Made by a program: the position numbers and the translations under genes
Notes under the pieces: generated by a model
What the model was told of the DNA's origin: nothing
The model's input: the letters and a program-made list of their open reading frames with translations, nothing else
Databases searched by the model: none
Origin: Thermasporomyces sp040195635
Lineage (GTDB): Bacteria; Actinomycetota; Actinomycetes; Propionibacteriales; Actinopolymorphaceae
NCBI RefSeq assembly: GCF_040195635.1
Contig: NZ_JBEFTX010000005.1
Span: 186,001 to 250,000 of the forward strand
Direction of reading: 5' to 3'
DNA length: 64,000 nt
In this document: in pieces, positions 48,900-57,961 of the stretch
Layout: each line of letters starts with the position of its first letter
Position numbering within the stretch: position 1 is the first letter of the stretch

Positions 48900-49637
48900 C
48901 TACGTCCGCCATTCCGGCGCGAGCGGGGCGACCGTGGCGTCGGCTTGATCCGCGCGCCGGAGAGCTTCGGCGACGAACCCGTCGGCTTTCAGTTCCTCGA
49001 CCAGGTCCCGGAGGAACCGGACGGTCTCGGGCCGACGCGTCGTGGTCGTACCCACCGCCTGCTGGATCTGCATGAACGGATCCTCGATGAGTCGGACGTC
49101 GTCGTGGCTCGCCACGAAGTCGGCCACCGGCTGCCGGATTCCGGCCGCCACCTCCAGGCCCTGGGCGCGGAACTCGTCGACTCCCTCCAGTCCGCGCACA
49201 ACGCTCGCGTGCTGAAGGGTCCGGGAGAGGAACAGGTCGTACGCAGACCCACGCTTCACGCCGATCCGCACGCCCGGACGGTCGACGTCAGCGACCGCGG
49301 TGATGTCCGAGTCCAGGCGGACGGCGAACACGCCGTCGATCACGACGTACGGCGCGGTGAACGCAACCTCGGCTTCGCGTGCGGGCTCGACGGCCAGGAA
49401 GCAGAGGTCGGCATGCCCTGCGGCCATCGCGCCGTAGGACTTCCGCGCCGCGTCGAAGCAGATGAGCTCCACCTGGAGGGCGAGGCGCGCACCGACCTCG
49501 CGCGCGATGTCGACCGTCACACCAGTCGGCGCTGCGGGCGTGCCCTGGGCCAGCACCGGGTTACCCAGGTTGATCGCGGCCCGCAGGGGGCCCGTCGGGG
49601 CCAGGTCCTTGGCGATGGCCGCAGTCACGATCGTCAT
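48900..49637 (-). CDS. Family 3 solute-binding-like protein lacking a signal peptide
   Basis: A 245-aa protein from ATG 49637. SBP_bac_3 motifs are present: PLRAAINLGNPVLAQG, GVTVDIAREVGARL, GHADLCFLAVEPARE then AEVAFTAPYVVIDGVFAV, and GVRIGVKRGSAYDLFLSR. These normally bind amino acids outside the membrane, but no signal peptide or lipobox exists at this or any longer start in frame, and no permease is adjacent. It may be a cytoplasmic sensor or have lost its leader. Confidence 0.7.
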   Translation of the reverse strand: MTIVTAAIAKDLAPTGPLRAAINLGNPVLAQGTPAAPTGVTVDIAREVGARLALQVELICFDAARKSYGAMAAGHADLCFLAVEPAREAEVAFTAPYVVIDGVFAVRLDSDITAVADVDRPGVRIGVKRGSAYDLFLSRTLQHASVVRGLEGVDEFRAQGLEVAAGIRQPVADFVASHDDVRLIEDPFMQIQQAVGTTTTRRPETVRFLRDLVEELKADGFVAEALRRADQADATVAPLAPEWRT

Positions 49638-49750
49638 GGAAGCGAGCGTAGCCGTGGAGTGGTTGTGTAAGTCCGACCCCTCGATCCAATACCAGGTGAT
49701 GCGCGACCTGACTGACGCAACCTGCCGATAGCGTCCCGGGCCAGGTGCAC

Positions 49751-50581
49751 CTAGTGCCCCGGGCTGGAGTAGTGGCGCATCTGCCGATGGAAGAGCCCCA
49801 CAGCGGCGACGTACAGCAACAGACCGATCGCGGGTGACGCGACGGCAACCCAGGTCGGCACGAACAACTCACTCGTCCGGTGCAGCAGCACCGCAGCCGG
49901 GAAGAACGCCGCGTACGCCAGTGGCAACACGAACGTCAGCAGGTACGCGACGCTCCGCGGCAGCACGCTCAGCGGGTACGGCCCGAACGTGACGAACACC
50001 GTGTCCGCCATCTGCAGGATGGGCGAGCTGACGAGGAGCCGGAACGTCAACGACGCGATCGCCAGCATGACAGCGGACTCGACGAAGGCACTGCCGACCA
50101 CGGCGGCGACGAAGAACGCGACCGACCCGACCGACCACACCACCGGCGCGGCCACTGCCGTGACCGAAAGGACGACGAGGCCGAACACGAGGTCGCCCAC
50201 CGCCGTGACCTGGAATCGCCGCGTCAGCAGCTGAATCAGCGGATTGACCGGCCGCAGCAGGTAGCGGTCGAACTCCCCCTCCCGCACCACATGGTCCGTC
50301 GCCCACAGCTGCCCGGAGAGCACCCCGTGCAGTGCGTGCCCCATCGATCGGATCCCGTACACGAAGGCGACTTCGACGAAGCTCCACCCGCCGATGCTGC
50401 CGAACGCGTAGACGATCACACCGACGAACGCCAGGGACACCGCCTCGTAGCAGATCGCCCCGACCGCGGTCATCGCGAAGTCCGCGCGGTACTGCACCGC
50501 CGATGCCAGACCGATGCGCACCAGCACGGCGTACTGCCGCAACGCCGACGGGGGCTTGGCGAAGTCAGCGAGGTCAGCCAC
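49751..50581 (-). CDS. ABC-2 type permease B (module 2)
   Basis: A 276-aa six-helix permease from GTG 50581, overlapping the previous gene by 8 nt. Conserved loop VVREGEFDRYLLRPVNPL and C-terminal LFHRQMRHYSSPGH place it in the same family as the permease at 43338 (DGVLLRPVSS; LRSYSSASS). Last gene of module 2. Confidence 0.85.
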   Translation of the reverse strand: MADLADFAKPPSALRQYAVLVRIGLASAVQYRADFAMTAVGAICYEAVSLAFVGVIVYAFGSIGGWSFVEVAFVYGIRSMGHALHGVLSGQLWATDHVVREGEFDRYLLRPVNPLIQLLTRRFQVTAVGDLVFGLVVLSVTAVAAPVVWSVGSVAFFVAAVVGSAFVESAVMLAIASLTFRLLVSSPILQMADTVFVTFGPYPLSVLPRSVAYLLTFVLPLAYAAFFPAAVLLHRTSELFVPTWVAVASPAIGLLLYVAAVGLFHRQMRHYSSPGH

Positions 50582-51371
50582 CCTGAACGACCACCCGATG
50601 CCGCGCCCGCGACCACAGCCACGCGCAGAGCGCGCCCAGCACGACGATCCACAGCGCCTGTACGCCGAGCGCCACAGCGAGACCGCCAGGCGGCCGGCCG
50701 AAGTAGACCGAGAGTGGCGTGTACGTCGCCGCCTGGAACGGTAGAACGCCGGCGAGCACCTGGAGCCAGCCGGGCATGAACCACAGCGGCAGCACCGCAC
50801 CCGACATGAACGTCCGTACGACGAAGAACGCCATGCCCACGCCGCCCACCTCCAGCGTCCAGAACGACGTCAGGGACAGCAGCAGCGTGATCAACTGCGA
50901 GACGCCGAACGCGAGCAGCAGACTCACCGCGAACCCCGCCCCGGCACCGGCGCTCGCAGGGGGCGCGAGCCCGCCCACGATCAGGCCCGTGCCGAGCCCG
51001 ATCGCGACGGTCGGCAACGCGCCGACGACCTGCCCCGTCTGGACCGCGAGGTTCTGCGTCAGCAGGCCGATCGGGCGGGTGAGGTCGACCCCGATCAGGC
51101 CGCTTCGCACGCGGGACTCGATCGACCAGTACGGCGACGTGTCGAGCACGCCGGCGACGGTGAGCCCCAGCACTGCGTACCCGACCGCCGTCTGCACGTC
51201 CGCCCCGGCGACCGGGCCGTCATGGCCTGAGTAGATCGCGCGCCACACCACGCTGTAGAGGGCGATCTGGAGGGCGAGGACGAGAAACGACAGGAGCATC
51301 GACGCCCGATAGGCCCATGGCGTGAGCATGCCGATCCGTGCCTGGCTCAGCAGCGGCCGCAGTGCGTTCAT
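50574..51371 (-). CDS. ABC-2 type permease A (module 2)
   Basis: A 265-aa permease; ATG 51371 overlaps the ATPase stop (ATGA). Loop SRVRSGLIGVDLTRPIGLL and the helix AVLPLWFMPGWLQVLAGVLP then FQAATYTP match the first permease of the other modules (LIPLALMPDW / PLGFLPEPF positions). The end WSRARHRVVVQGG replaces the usual LRRYTAVG tail. Confidence 0.85.
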   Translation of the reverse strand: MNALRPLLSQARIGMLTPWAYRASMLLSFLVLALQIALYSVVWRAIYSGHDGPVAGADVQTAVGYAVLGLTVAGVLDTSPYWSIESRVRSGLIGVDLTRPIGLLTQNLAVQTGQVVGALPTVAIGLGTGLIVGGLAPPASAGAGAGFAVSLLLAFGVSQLITLLLSLTSFWTLEVGGVGMAFFVVRTFMSGAVLPLWFMPGWLQVLAGVLPFQAATYTPLSVYFGRPPGGLAVALGVQALWIVVLGALCAWLWSRARHRVVVQGG

Positions 51372-52411
51372 CCCGGGCCCACCGGCAGACCGCGCTGGGT
51401 GTAGATGCGGCCGATGACCGCCTCGAGTCGCGGCTCGACCACGGACAGGTCGACGACCGCGTGCGCCGCCGTGACCGTCGCGATGACTTCCGGCGCCCTC
51501 ACCTGGTCGGAGCGGAAGCGCAACGTCACGACCGGCCCTTCCCGCCCGACCTGCTCCGCGCCGGCCACCGTGACGTCCGCCGGCTCGGCCAGCGTGACGA
51601 CGAGATCGCGGTGCGGCGCGTACTGCGCCATGAGCTCGCTGAGTGCGCCGTCGTAGAGCACCCGGCCATGGTCGATGAGGACGATCCGCCGGCACAGCTG
51701 CTCCACGTCCTCCAGATCGTGGGTCGTGAGGACGACCGTGGTGCCACGCTCGGCGTTCTCGTGCGCGACGAACTCGCGGATACGCTGCTTCGCGACGAGG
51801 TCCAGCCCAACCGTCGGCTCGTCGAGGAAGAGCAGTCGCGGTTGGTAAAGCATGGCCGCGGCCAGATCACCGCGCATCCGCTGTCCCAGCGAGAGTTGAC
51901 GAACCGGCGCGTCGAGGAAGTCCTCCATGTCGAGCAGTTCCACGAGCTCGCGCTGCCTCTGGTCGCCCTCCCGCAGGGGTACGCCATAGAGGTCCCGCAC
52001 CGCGCGGAACGACTCCCGCAGCGGCAGGTCCCACCACAGCTGGCTGCGCTGACCGAACACGACGCCGATGTTGAGCGCGTTCGCCTTGCGTTCGCGCGAC
52101 GGGTCCTTGCCCGCGACCGAGACCGTGCCGCCGGTGGGCGTGAGAATCCCGGTGAGCATCTTGATCGTCGTCGACTTCCCGGCACCGTTGGGCCCCAGAT
52201 AGCCGACCAGTTCGCCGTTGCCGATGTCGAACGAGACGTCGTCGACGGCCCGAATCACGTCATGCTCGCGGCTGAGGAAGGTGCGGAGCCCGCCCAGTCG
52301 GCCGGCGATCCGCTTGGCTCGGCGGAACTCCTTGACCAGCCCAGCCGCCCGCACGAGGGGGCGCTGGGCGGTCTGGGTCGCGGCTTCCTGCACGAGGGAC
52401 ACCGGCGCCAC
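51368..52411 (-). CDS. ABC-2 type transporter ATPase (module 2)
   Basis: A 347-aa ATPase (GTG 52411; a TTG at 52438 is the alternative). Walker A GPNGAGKST, Q-loop VFGQRSQLWWDLP, signature LSLGQRMRGDLAA, Walker B LLFLDEPTVGLD, H-loop TTHDLED. The GQRSQLWWDLP segment corresponds to GQKTMLWWDVP in module 1. Drives export through the two permeases encoded directly downstream. Confidence 0.92.
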   Translation of the reverse strand: MAPVSLVQEAATQTAQRPLVRAAGLVKEFRRAKRIAGRLGGLRTFLSREHDVIRAVDDVSFDIGNGELVGYLGPNGAGKSTTIKMLTGILTPTGGTVSVAGKDPSRERKANALNIGVVFGQRSQLWWDLPLRESFRAVRDLYGVPLREGDQRQRELVELLDMEDFLDAPVRQLSLGQRMRGDLAAAMLYQPRLLFLDEPTVGLDLVAKQRIREFVAHENAERGTTVVLTTHDLEDVEQLCRRIVLIDHGRVLYDGALSELMAQYAPHRDLVVTLAEPADVTVAGAEQVGREGPVVTLRFRSDQVRAPEVIATVTAAHAVVDLSVVEPRLEAVIGRIYTQRGLPVGPG

Positions 52412-52444
52412 ACTCGCAGACGGGTCCCTGGCCGGCAAGCGAAT

Positions 52445-52531
52445 TCAGCGGCGCGACTCCCCGCTTGCCGGTGCCGCGACCGCGAGCAGGACAGCGACCA
52501 GCAGGACCACCGGGCCACGTCGTCGGCGCAC
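52445..52531 (-). CDS. 28-aa signal-peptide-like mini-ORF
   Basis: GTG 52531 has GGCGGAGG 5 nt upstream. The peptide is RRRRGPVVLLVAVLLAVAAP followed by ASGES, i.e. a complete Sec signal with a cleavage site, then a stop after three more residues. It sits between the GxGYxYP gene and ABC module 2. It may be a small secreted or leader peptide, or the surviving signal of a lost gene. Confidence 0.3.
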   Translation of the reverse strand: MRRRRGPVVLLVAVLLAVAAPASGESRR

Positions 52532-52545
52532 GTGTGCCTCCGCCT

Positions 52546-55275
52546 TCACGGCTGGTCCGGGCGGGTCCGCGAGACGGCGACGCGCGCCACGCACAGATCG
52601 TCCGTGGTCGCGAGTCGCAGGTCTGTTCCACCGTTCTGCCGGTTGGCGAACCGTACGTCGGGCAGCTCGAACGTCGTGCTCACCCACGCGTTGGTACCAG
52701 CCGTCTGCCTGGCGCCGCCGTCGGTGTAGGCGCCTTCGACCGCGCCCGTGGGATCGTTCGAGTCGTAGTGGAGGCTGAACGACAGGTCGGGTGCGTCGAA
52801 GTACTCCACCGTGACGAACGCGGAGGTGTCCCGGGCGTCGAACAGAAACGTGTCGTCGACCCGCAGATAGAAGTACGACGATTCCCACTGGGTGAAGAGC
52901 GGCCGTCGGCACTCGCGTTCCGCCACGGTGTCAGGGGTCGTCTGCCCGTCGGCCTGCTCCACCAGGTCCAGCCCTCGTGGCTGGTTCTGCTGTCCGAGCA
53001 CGACGTCGACCTCCGCTGCGTCGGCGTAAGACCGCTCGACGACCGTCGTGACAAACGTCCTCCGCCTCGTCTGCCCTTCGTACCGGAGCACTGCCGTCAC
53101 GGTGTGCGTGCCCAGAGGCGTGTCGGGCGGCACCGTGACCTCGACGGAGACGCGTACCGTCTCGCCCGGCCCGACGGAGAACTCGCGCTCGTCCGGCTCG
53201 ACACTCCATGCTGCGGGGAGCTCGAGGGAGAGCGTCGCCGTGACCGGCGTGCGTACGTAACTCGTCGCCTCGAAGAGGAATGTCGACGCACCACCCTCGC
53301 GGGCGGCGACGGTGAGCAGCGGGGTCACAAGCACCTGGTCGAGCAGATAGTGGCGCACGAGCGCGTAGAAGGTGTGTGCGTCGACCACCTCCACACCTGC
53401 CTCAGGGATCTCGGCCCGGACCGCGGCCACCACGTCCCGATGCCAGCTCGGCGACATGAGGATGGTGCGCATGCTGTGGAACTCAGGAACGTACGGCGGC
53501 GCGGCGACGTCACCGTCGAGGTAACCCCGGAATGCCGCCGCCCCCTCGGCCACGGTTCCACGGGGCAGGTCACCCCTCATCCGGACGTACGGCGTCTCGC
53601 CCACGAGTCCGAGCGGCGGCACCTTCTGGGCGGCGAAGCCGTCCGGCGAGAAGTCGGCGTACGCCTGCAGCGTGGCCTCGTCCATCGGCGGCGCGAAACC
53701 GTCGATGATGAACCCGGTCACGGAGAGATCCCACCGCTGATAGTGCGCGCGGCAGTGCTCACGCCACGCCGCGACACCGGACCGGAGACCGGAGAACTCT
53801 CTCGGCTCGGTCAGCATGCCTGGATTGATGTACCCCGCGCCGGAGTCTCCGGCGATGAACATGTCCTTTTCGGTCGCGGTACGGCGAACACGGTCCATGG
53901 CCACCGGCATGCGGGCGGCGAGATTGGGGTTGAACGCCCAGTTCAACGGCACGCTCCCCCGCGCCGGATCGTCCCACAGGTAGGGCGTGGTCTGATAGAT
54001 CCAGGCCGCCGAGTCGTAGTCGCCGACGTAGAGCATCACGTAGCGGCGCGGGACCACCCCACCATCGGCATCGAGAAATCCTCGGGCCCGAAGCTCATCA
54101 GCCGTCGGCCTGGGGCCTTGCGGATAGTGCGACCGAAGCCGCGCATGCCGAAACACCGACGCATTGGCCATGCCGTCGAGGGTCTCCGCGTCAGCGTCGG
54201 CATAGGCATTGAACGCCGAGATGACCTGGACGAATCGCCACTCCGTCGGGACCGGGTCATGTCCGCCAGCGTTCCCGACGCTCGTGTACTTGTACTGCCA
54301 AGGAACGAATCCGTGCACGGGGACGAACGTGCCGCCGGACCGCTGATGACCCACGCGGAGGATCTCCTCCAACGTGCGCTGGTCGGTGCCCACCTCCTGG
54401 GCTCGGTCGTCCACCGGCGTCTCGTCGTCCCACGGCAGCAGGTCAAAGAAGAATCCGCGCCGGGAAACCAGGTAGTCGTGGTTGGTCAACAATGCCTGGG
54501 GCAGCTGGCCCTTGGGATCGTTCAGCCAGTACGCATCGAGGTAGTACGCGAACTCCGGTACGGATTCGCCTGAGCGCAGGTACTGCTCGACCGCCCACAG
54601 GTACGCGTCACACTTCGGGCTACGGGTGGTGGCGCGGTCGGTGTCTGGAATCGTTCCCTGACCGGTGAAGAGGGGCGAACCATCCGGTCGGATGAGCCAC
54701 TCCTGGACCGGCAGCCGGAGCTTTCCGGACCCGTCGACATACCGCTGGAAGAGCGATCCCTCCGTGCGGTCGTAGCGGATCGCCACGACATCACGCGCAC
54801 CCGCCACGGTCGAGGCGACGTTCGACGTGGCCGGCACCGCCGGATCCCACACCACCGCACCGCGCAGCAACGGCCGGAACGTGGACACGAGTTCGTCCAG
54901 GCTCGCTACCTGCCGGATCTCTCGTCCGTCCAGCAACCCACCTCGCTCCTGCAACACGTCGAGCCAGTACGCGTCGATGTCGATGTCGCCGAACTCGTTG
55001 TGGTTGAGGAAGTGGACCCAGAGCCGTGGGTGGGAACGGTTGACGATTCCCTGCAGGGTGGCGACGAAATGGAGTTCGTCGTATGCCTGTCTGGCCTGCG
55101 TCGGATCAGCGAGGTCGAGGTCGTGCAGCCCGGCAAGGTCATAGACCAGCAACGGTTCGCGCGCGCTGTCAGGAGCGGTCGACACCGCCGCCGAAGCCGG
55201 TGCACCACCCAACGCCACCGCCCCGACCCCGGCCAGTCCGAAGCCCAACACATGACGCCGGTTGACACTGGGCAC
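52546..55275 (-). CDS. Tat-exported GxGYxYP-type putative glycoside hydrolase with NEW3-like and C-terminal beta domains
   Basis: A 909-aa exoprotein. GTG 55275 follows GGGAGGGTGAC. Tat signal NRRHVLGFGLAGVGAVALGG. Residues 45-640 match the GxGYxYP putative hydrolase: the early LVYDLAGLHDLDL and TLQGIVNRSHPRLWV, and the signature GDSGAGYINPGML near 490. Residues about 650-740 form an NEW3-like beta domain (LELPAAWSVEPDEREFSVGP then GETVRVSVEVTVP), followed by a C-terminal carbohydrate-binding-like domain. The substrate is unknown. It is monocistronic or cotranscribed with the mini-ORF. Confidence 0.75.
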   Translation of the reverse strand: MPSVNRRHVLGFGLAGVGAVALGGAPASAAVSTAPDSAREPLLVYDLAGLHDLDLADPTQARQAYDELHFVATLQGIVNRSHPRLWVHFLNHNEFGDIDIDAYWLDVLQERGGLLDGREIRQVASLDELVSTFRPLLRGAVVWDPAVPATSNVASTVAGARDVVAIRYDRTEGSLFQRYVDGSGKLRLPVQEWLIRPDGSPLFTGQGTIPDTDRATTRSPKCDAYLWAVEQYLRSGESVPEFAYYLDAYWLNDPKGQLPQALLTNHDYLVSRRGFFFDLLPWDDETPVDDRAQEVGTDQRTLEEILRVGHQRSGGTFVPVHGFVPWQYKYTSVGNAGGHDPVPTEWRFVQVISAFNAYADADAETLDGMANASVFRHARLRSHYPQGPRPTADELRARGFLDADGGVVPRRYVMLYVGDYDSAAWIYQTTPYLWDDPARGSVPLNWAFNPNLAARMPVAMDRVRRTATEKDMFIAGDSGAGYINPGMLTEPREFSGLRSGVAAWREHCRAHYQRWDLSVTGFIIDGFAPPMDEATLQAYADFSPDGFAAQKVPPLGLVGETPYVRMRGDLPRGTVAEGAAAFRGYLDGDVAAPPYVPEFHSMRTILMSPSWHRDVVAAVRAEIPEAGVEVVDAHTFYALVRHYLLDQVLVTPLLTVAAREGGASTFLFEATSYVRTPVTATLSLELPAAWSVEPDEREFSVGPGETVRVSVEVTVPPDTPLGTHTVTAVLRYEGQTRRRTFVTTVVERSYADAAEVDVVLGQQNQPRGLDLVEQADGQTTPDTVAERECRRPLFTQWESSYFYLRVDDTFLFDARDTSAFVTVEYFDAPDLSFSLHYDSNDPTGAVEGAYTDGGARQTAGTNAWVSTTFELPDVRFANRQNGGTDLRLATTDDLCVARVAVSRTRPDQP

Positions 55276-55581
55276 GTCACCCTCCCGACACGTGCGAATC
55301 ACCGAAGACAAGGTTCCACCGGAACGGAAATGCCAGGCGTGCTCCCAGCCGATGGACGAGCGCCTGTCACGCTAATGTCGCGGTTGGGCATGTCAACAGC
55401 CGCTTGCGGTCACGCGAGGGGGTCGCGTAGGGGCTCGCGGAGCACGGTGCAGCGTCGATTCCTCTGCGCGGAAGCGCGAACGACGGTCAGGGGTTCAGCT
55501 GTCGTCCGGAACACTCTCCGGAACCGAGGACGTCCCCGTCGTGACCGTGACCTGTCCCCCTCCTGCGGAGGCGACGGCCCG
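55276..55581. other. 306-nt upstream region of the GxGYxYP gene
   Basis: It lies between the stop of the methyltransferase gene and the GTG 55275, both genes on the minus strand. It must hold the promoter of the GxGYxYP gene. I see GC-rich inverted segments (CAGCCGCTTGCGGTC area) but no clear promoter or gene. Confidence 0.4.
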
Positions 55582-56385
55582 CTACCGCTTGCGGGCCAGC
55601 GCGGCGTAGGCCAGCCGAGAGCTGTCGTCGTCGGCCACCTCAGGGTCCTCGGCCCCCCACAGGCCGATGTGGACTACGGCCGGATCGGCGCCTTCGTACG
55701 GTGGCTGGATCTCCAACCCCTTGAAGAACCGCTCCACTTCTGCGCGGGTCCGCGGGTAGGCGTCGTAACTCGGACCAGCCTGCTGCAGCGTCTTGCGCCA
55801 GGTCTCCTCCTGGTAGTCGGAGGTGACGGCGGACAGGGCGAGGTAGGATCCGGCCGGAACAGCGTCCATGAAGTGGGCGATCAGCCCCCACGGATCGTCT
55901 TCGTCGGGCAGGAAGTGCGTCACGGCAACGGCCAGGACGCCGACGGGCTGGGTGAAGTCGATCAAACGCCTGGTCTCCTCGTGCGCCAGGATCGCCTCGG
56001 GTTGCCGAATGTCACCCTGGATCGCGGTCGTGTCACTCGCCCCGGCGAGGATCTCGCGTGAACGGGCGACCACGGCCTGATTCACGTCGACGTAGACCAC
56101 CCGGCCGTCCGGCCTGGCCTCGGCGACCACCTCGTGGGTGTTGCGCTGAGTCGGCATGCCGGACCCGAGATCGAGGAACTGCCGGATCCCCAACTCGTGC
56201 GCCATCCGCCTGACCGCCCGCTGCAGGAATCCACGGTTGGCCCAGGCCGCCAGGATCACGTCGGGCATTGCCTCCTTGGCACGCTCGACAACCGCCCGGT
56301 CGGCCGCGGTGTTCGCCGTACCGCCGAGAGCGGCGTCGTAGACGCCGGCAGGCGTCGGCGTCAGGGATCCTTCTGTGTCGCTCAT
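55582..56385 (-). CDS. SAM-dependent methyltransferase, DUF574/PF04672 family
   Basis: A 267-aa protein; GGAG 7 nt before ATG 56385 decides the start over ATG 56409. The actinobacterial DUF574 pattern is complete: PAGVYDAALGG at the N-terminus, RRMAHELGIRQFLDLGSGMP (motif I), VVYVDVNQAVVARSREILAG, IQGDIRQPEAIL, and PVGVLAVAVTHFLPDEDDPW. These proteins are very common in streptomycete-like genomes; their substrates are mostly unknown. Confidence 0.9.
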   Translation of the reverse strand: MSDTEGSLTPTPAGVYDAALGGTANTAADRAVVERAKEAMPDVILAAWANRGFLQRAVRRMAHELGIRQFLDLGSGMPTQRNTHEVVAEARPDGRVVYVDVNQAVVARSREILAGASDTTAIQGDIRQPEAILAHEETRRLIDFTQPVGVLAVAVTHFLPDEDDPWGLIAHFMDAVPAGSYLALSAVTSDYQEETWRKTLQQAGPSYDAYPRTRAEVERFFKGLEIQPPYEGADPAVVHIGLWGAEDPEVADDDSSRLAYAALARKR

Positions 56386-56686
56386 CGAGATCTCCGTCGG
56401 GGGAAGCATCAGTCGACACCGGTCCAGGTGGAGCCGTTCAGCTCGGTCGCCTCGACGGCCATTGCCATCGCGGCAATCGCGGCACACCGAGTGTCCTTGC
56501 CTTCGGTCCGAGAACTGGCCGTCATCATAGTCCACCGTTAGGATGCCGTGATCATGAACGCCGGACCGCGGCCGTTCACAAGCCGATCAGCCGCTCAGCC
56601 CGATCCGTCCGGGCGTTCGTGGTGACGGAACGGGTGTGCCTCAACGTACGACCCTCAGGCGTGACACCACCGTGGAGGAAGAGATC
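56386..56686. other. Divergent intergenic region
   Basis: A 301-nt region between the methyltransferase (-) and alpha/beta hydrolase (+) genes. The GGAGGAAGAGATC ribosome site of the hydrolase is at the right end. No promoter pair or operator is convincing. Confidence 0.4.
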
Positions 56687-57862
56687 GTGCGACGTTGCAT
56701 ACGCCCGGTCGCGCTGCTTGCGGCGACGATCCTGGCATCGACGGCGGTCATGGCGATGCCGGCCAGCGCCGCACCCAAAGATGTAGGTGCCGCAGACAGC
56801 GGTTCCACCTGCGCGGGGCTCAGCATTCCGCCACTGCCCGGGGTGGACACGCCGCGGGCCGCGTACGACTGGCAGGGTGCGTGGCAGAGCAGAGAGGTCT
56901 ACATTCCCTCGCGCGGCACCGGGTCGTGCCTGTTCGCGACCGTCTTCGCTCCAGCTGAGCCAGGGAGTGAACGCCTGCCGGCGGTGGTGATTGTCCCAGC
57001 CGGACTGTCGACGCAGAACGAGTTCCAGTGGGCAGCTCGCGACCTCGCCGGCCATGGGTACGTCGCGATCACCATCGACCCGCAGGGTGTCGGGCGGTCA
57101 GACCTGCTCGCGCACCCGGCCTGTCGTGACGGCCTTCTCAACTGCGGTGACCTCGACAACCTGTTTCCCGAATCCGTGCTCGGCAGCCAGACCGCCCGCG
57201 TCGACGCGGTCCGGAGCGGACTGGACTACCTCACCTCACCGGACAATCCGTTCGCCAGTCGGGTCGATTCCCGCCGGATGGGCGCGGCAGGGCATTCCCT
57301 CGGCGGCTCCGCGGTCAGCTCCGCACAAGAGGTGGACCGTCGCATCCGCGCCATTGTCGCCTGGGACATGCTCTTCGCGCGGCGGTACCCGGCGCTGACC
57401 CTGGATCCCTGCAAGGCGTTGCTCAACCTTGCTGCCCGGGACGTCTCGCCTCGGGCGCCGGCGATGAGTCTGAACTCCGACGGTGGTCGCCCGTTCTGCC
57501 TCACCGGGGACCCCGAGTATCAGCGGTGGGCGGGCTTCGAACCGTGGCGTGCCGCCGGCGTTGCCTCGATGTTGGTCCCCATTCGCGACGCCGAGCACAT
57601 GGACTTCGCGCAGCAGGCCGGTCCCGGCCAGATTGACCTCGGACTTCCCGCGACCGGCAGCGAGGCCGAGCTCGAGGTGTTCGCGTACTACACGCGGGCG
57701 TGGTTCGACCGCTACCTCGCGGGTGACTCGGGTGCGACCGACCGACTGGTGGCCCCGCGGGTCGACGGCCGACCCCGCGACCAGGTCCTGAGCACCTGGC
57801 TACCATCCGCTGCCTACCTCCCGCAGGACGGCATCGACTGCCCGGGTCTGTCCCGCTGCTGA
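56687..57862 (+). CDS. Secreted alpha/beta hydrolase (lipase/cutinase-like)
   Basis: A 391-aa protein. GTG 56687 follows GGAGGAAGA; the longer frame from 56636 would bury the signal peptide. Signal: VALLAATILASTAVMAMPAS then AAP. The hydrolase fold shows the oxyanion region VVIVPAGLSTQNEF, elbow GAAGHSLGGSAV (nucleophile Ser), an acidic residue in VPIRDAEHMDF and His right after it. Six Cys suggest disulfides, typical of exported actinomycete esterases. Substrate unknown, possibly lipids or polyesters. Confidence 0.8.
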   Translation: MRRCIRPVALLAATILASTAVMAMPASAAPKDVGAADSGSTCAGLSIPPLPGVDTPRAAYDWQGAWQSREVYIPSRGTGSCLFATVFAPAEPGSERLPAVVIVPAGLSTQNEFQWAARDLAGHGYVAITIDPQGVGRSDLLAHPACRDGLLNCGDLDNLFPESVLGSQTARVDAVRSGLDYLTSPDNPFASRVDSRRMGAAGHSLGGSAVSSAQEVDRRIRAIVAWDMLFARRYPALTLDPCKALLNLAARDVSPRAPAMSLNSDGGRPFCLTGDPEYQRWAGFEPWRAAGVASMLVPIRDAEHMDFAQQAGPGQIDLGLPATGSEAELEVFAYYTRAWFDRYLAGDSGATDRLVAPRVDGRPRDQVLSTWLPSAAYLPQDGIDCPGLSRC

Positions 57863-57961
57863 CACCTGACGCCTGCGTGGACGAAGACAACCCTCAGCCA
57901 GCAACGCGCCGACCATCACCGCTCCGGTCCACGCGTCACGGACGAGTGAAGGACTTTCCTC

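Noticed and set aside
52465..54573. 702-aa plus-strand frame opposite the GxGYxYP gene
   Set aside because: Antisense shadow without motifs; the minus-strand protein has a Tat signal and the GxGYxYP signature.
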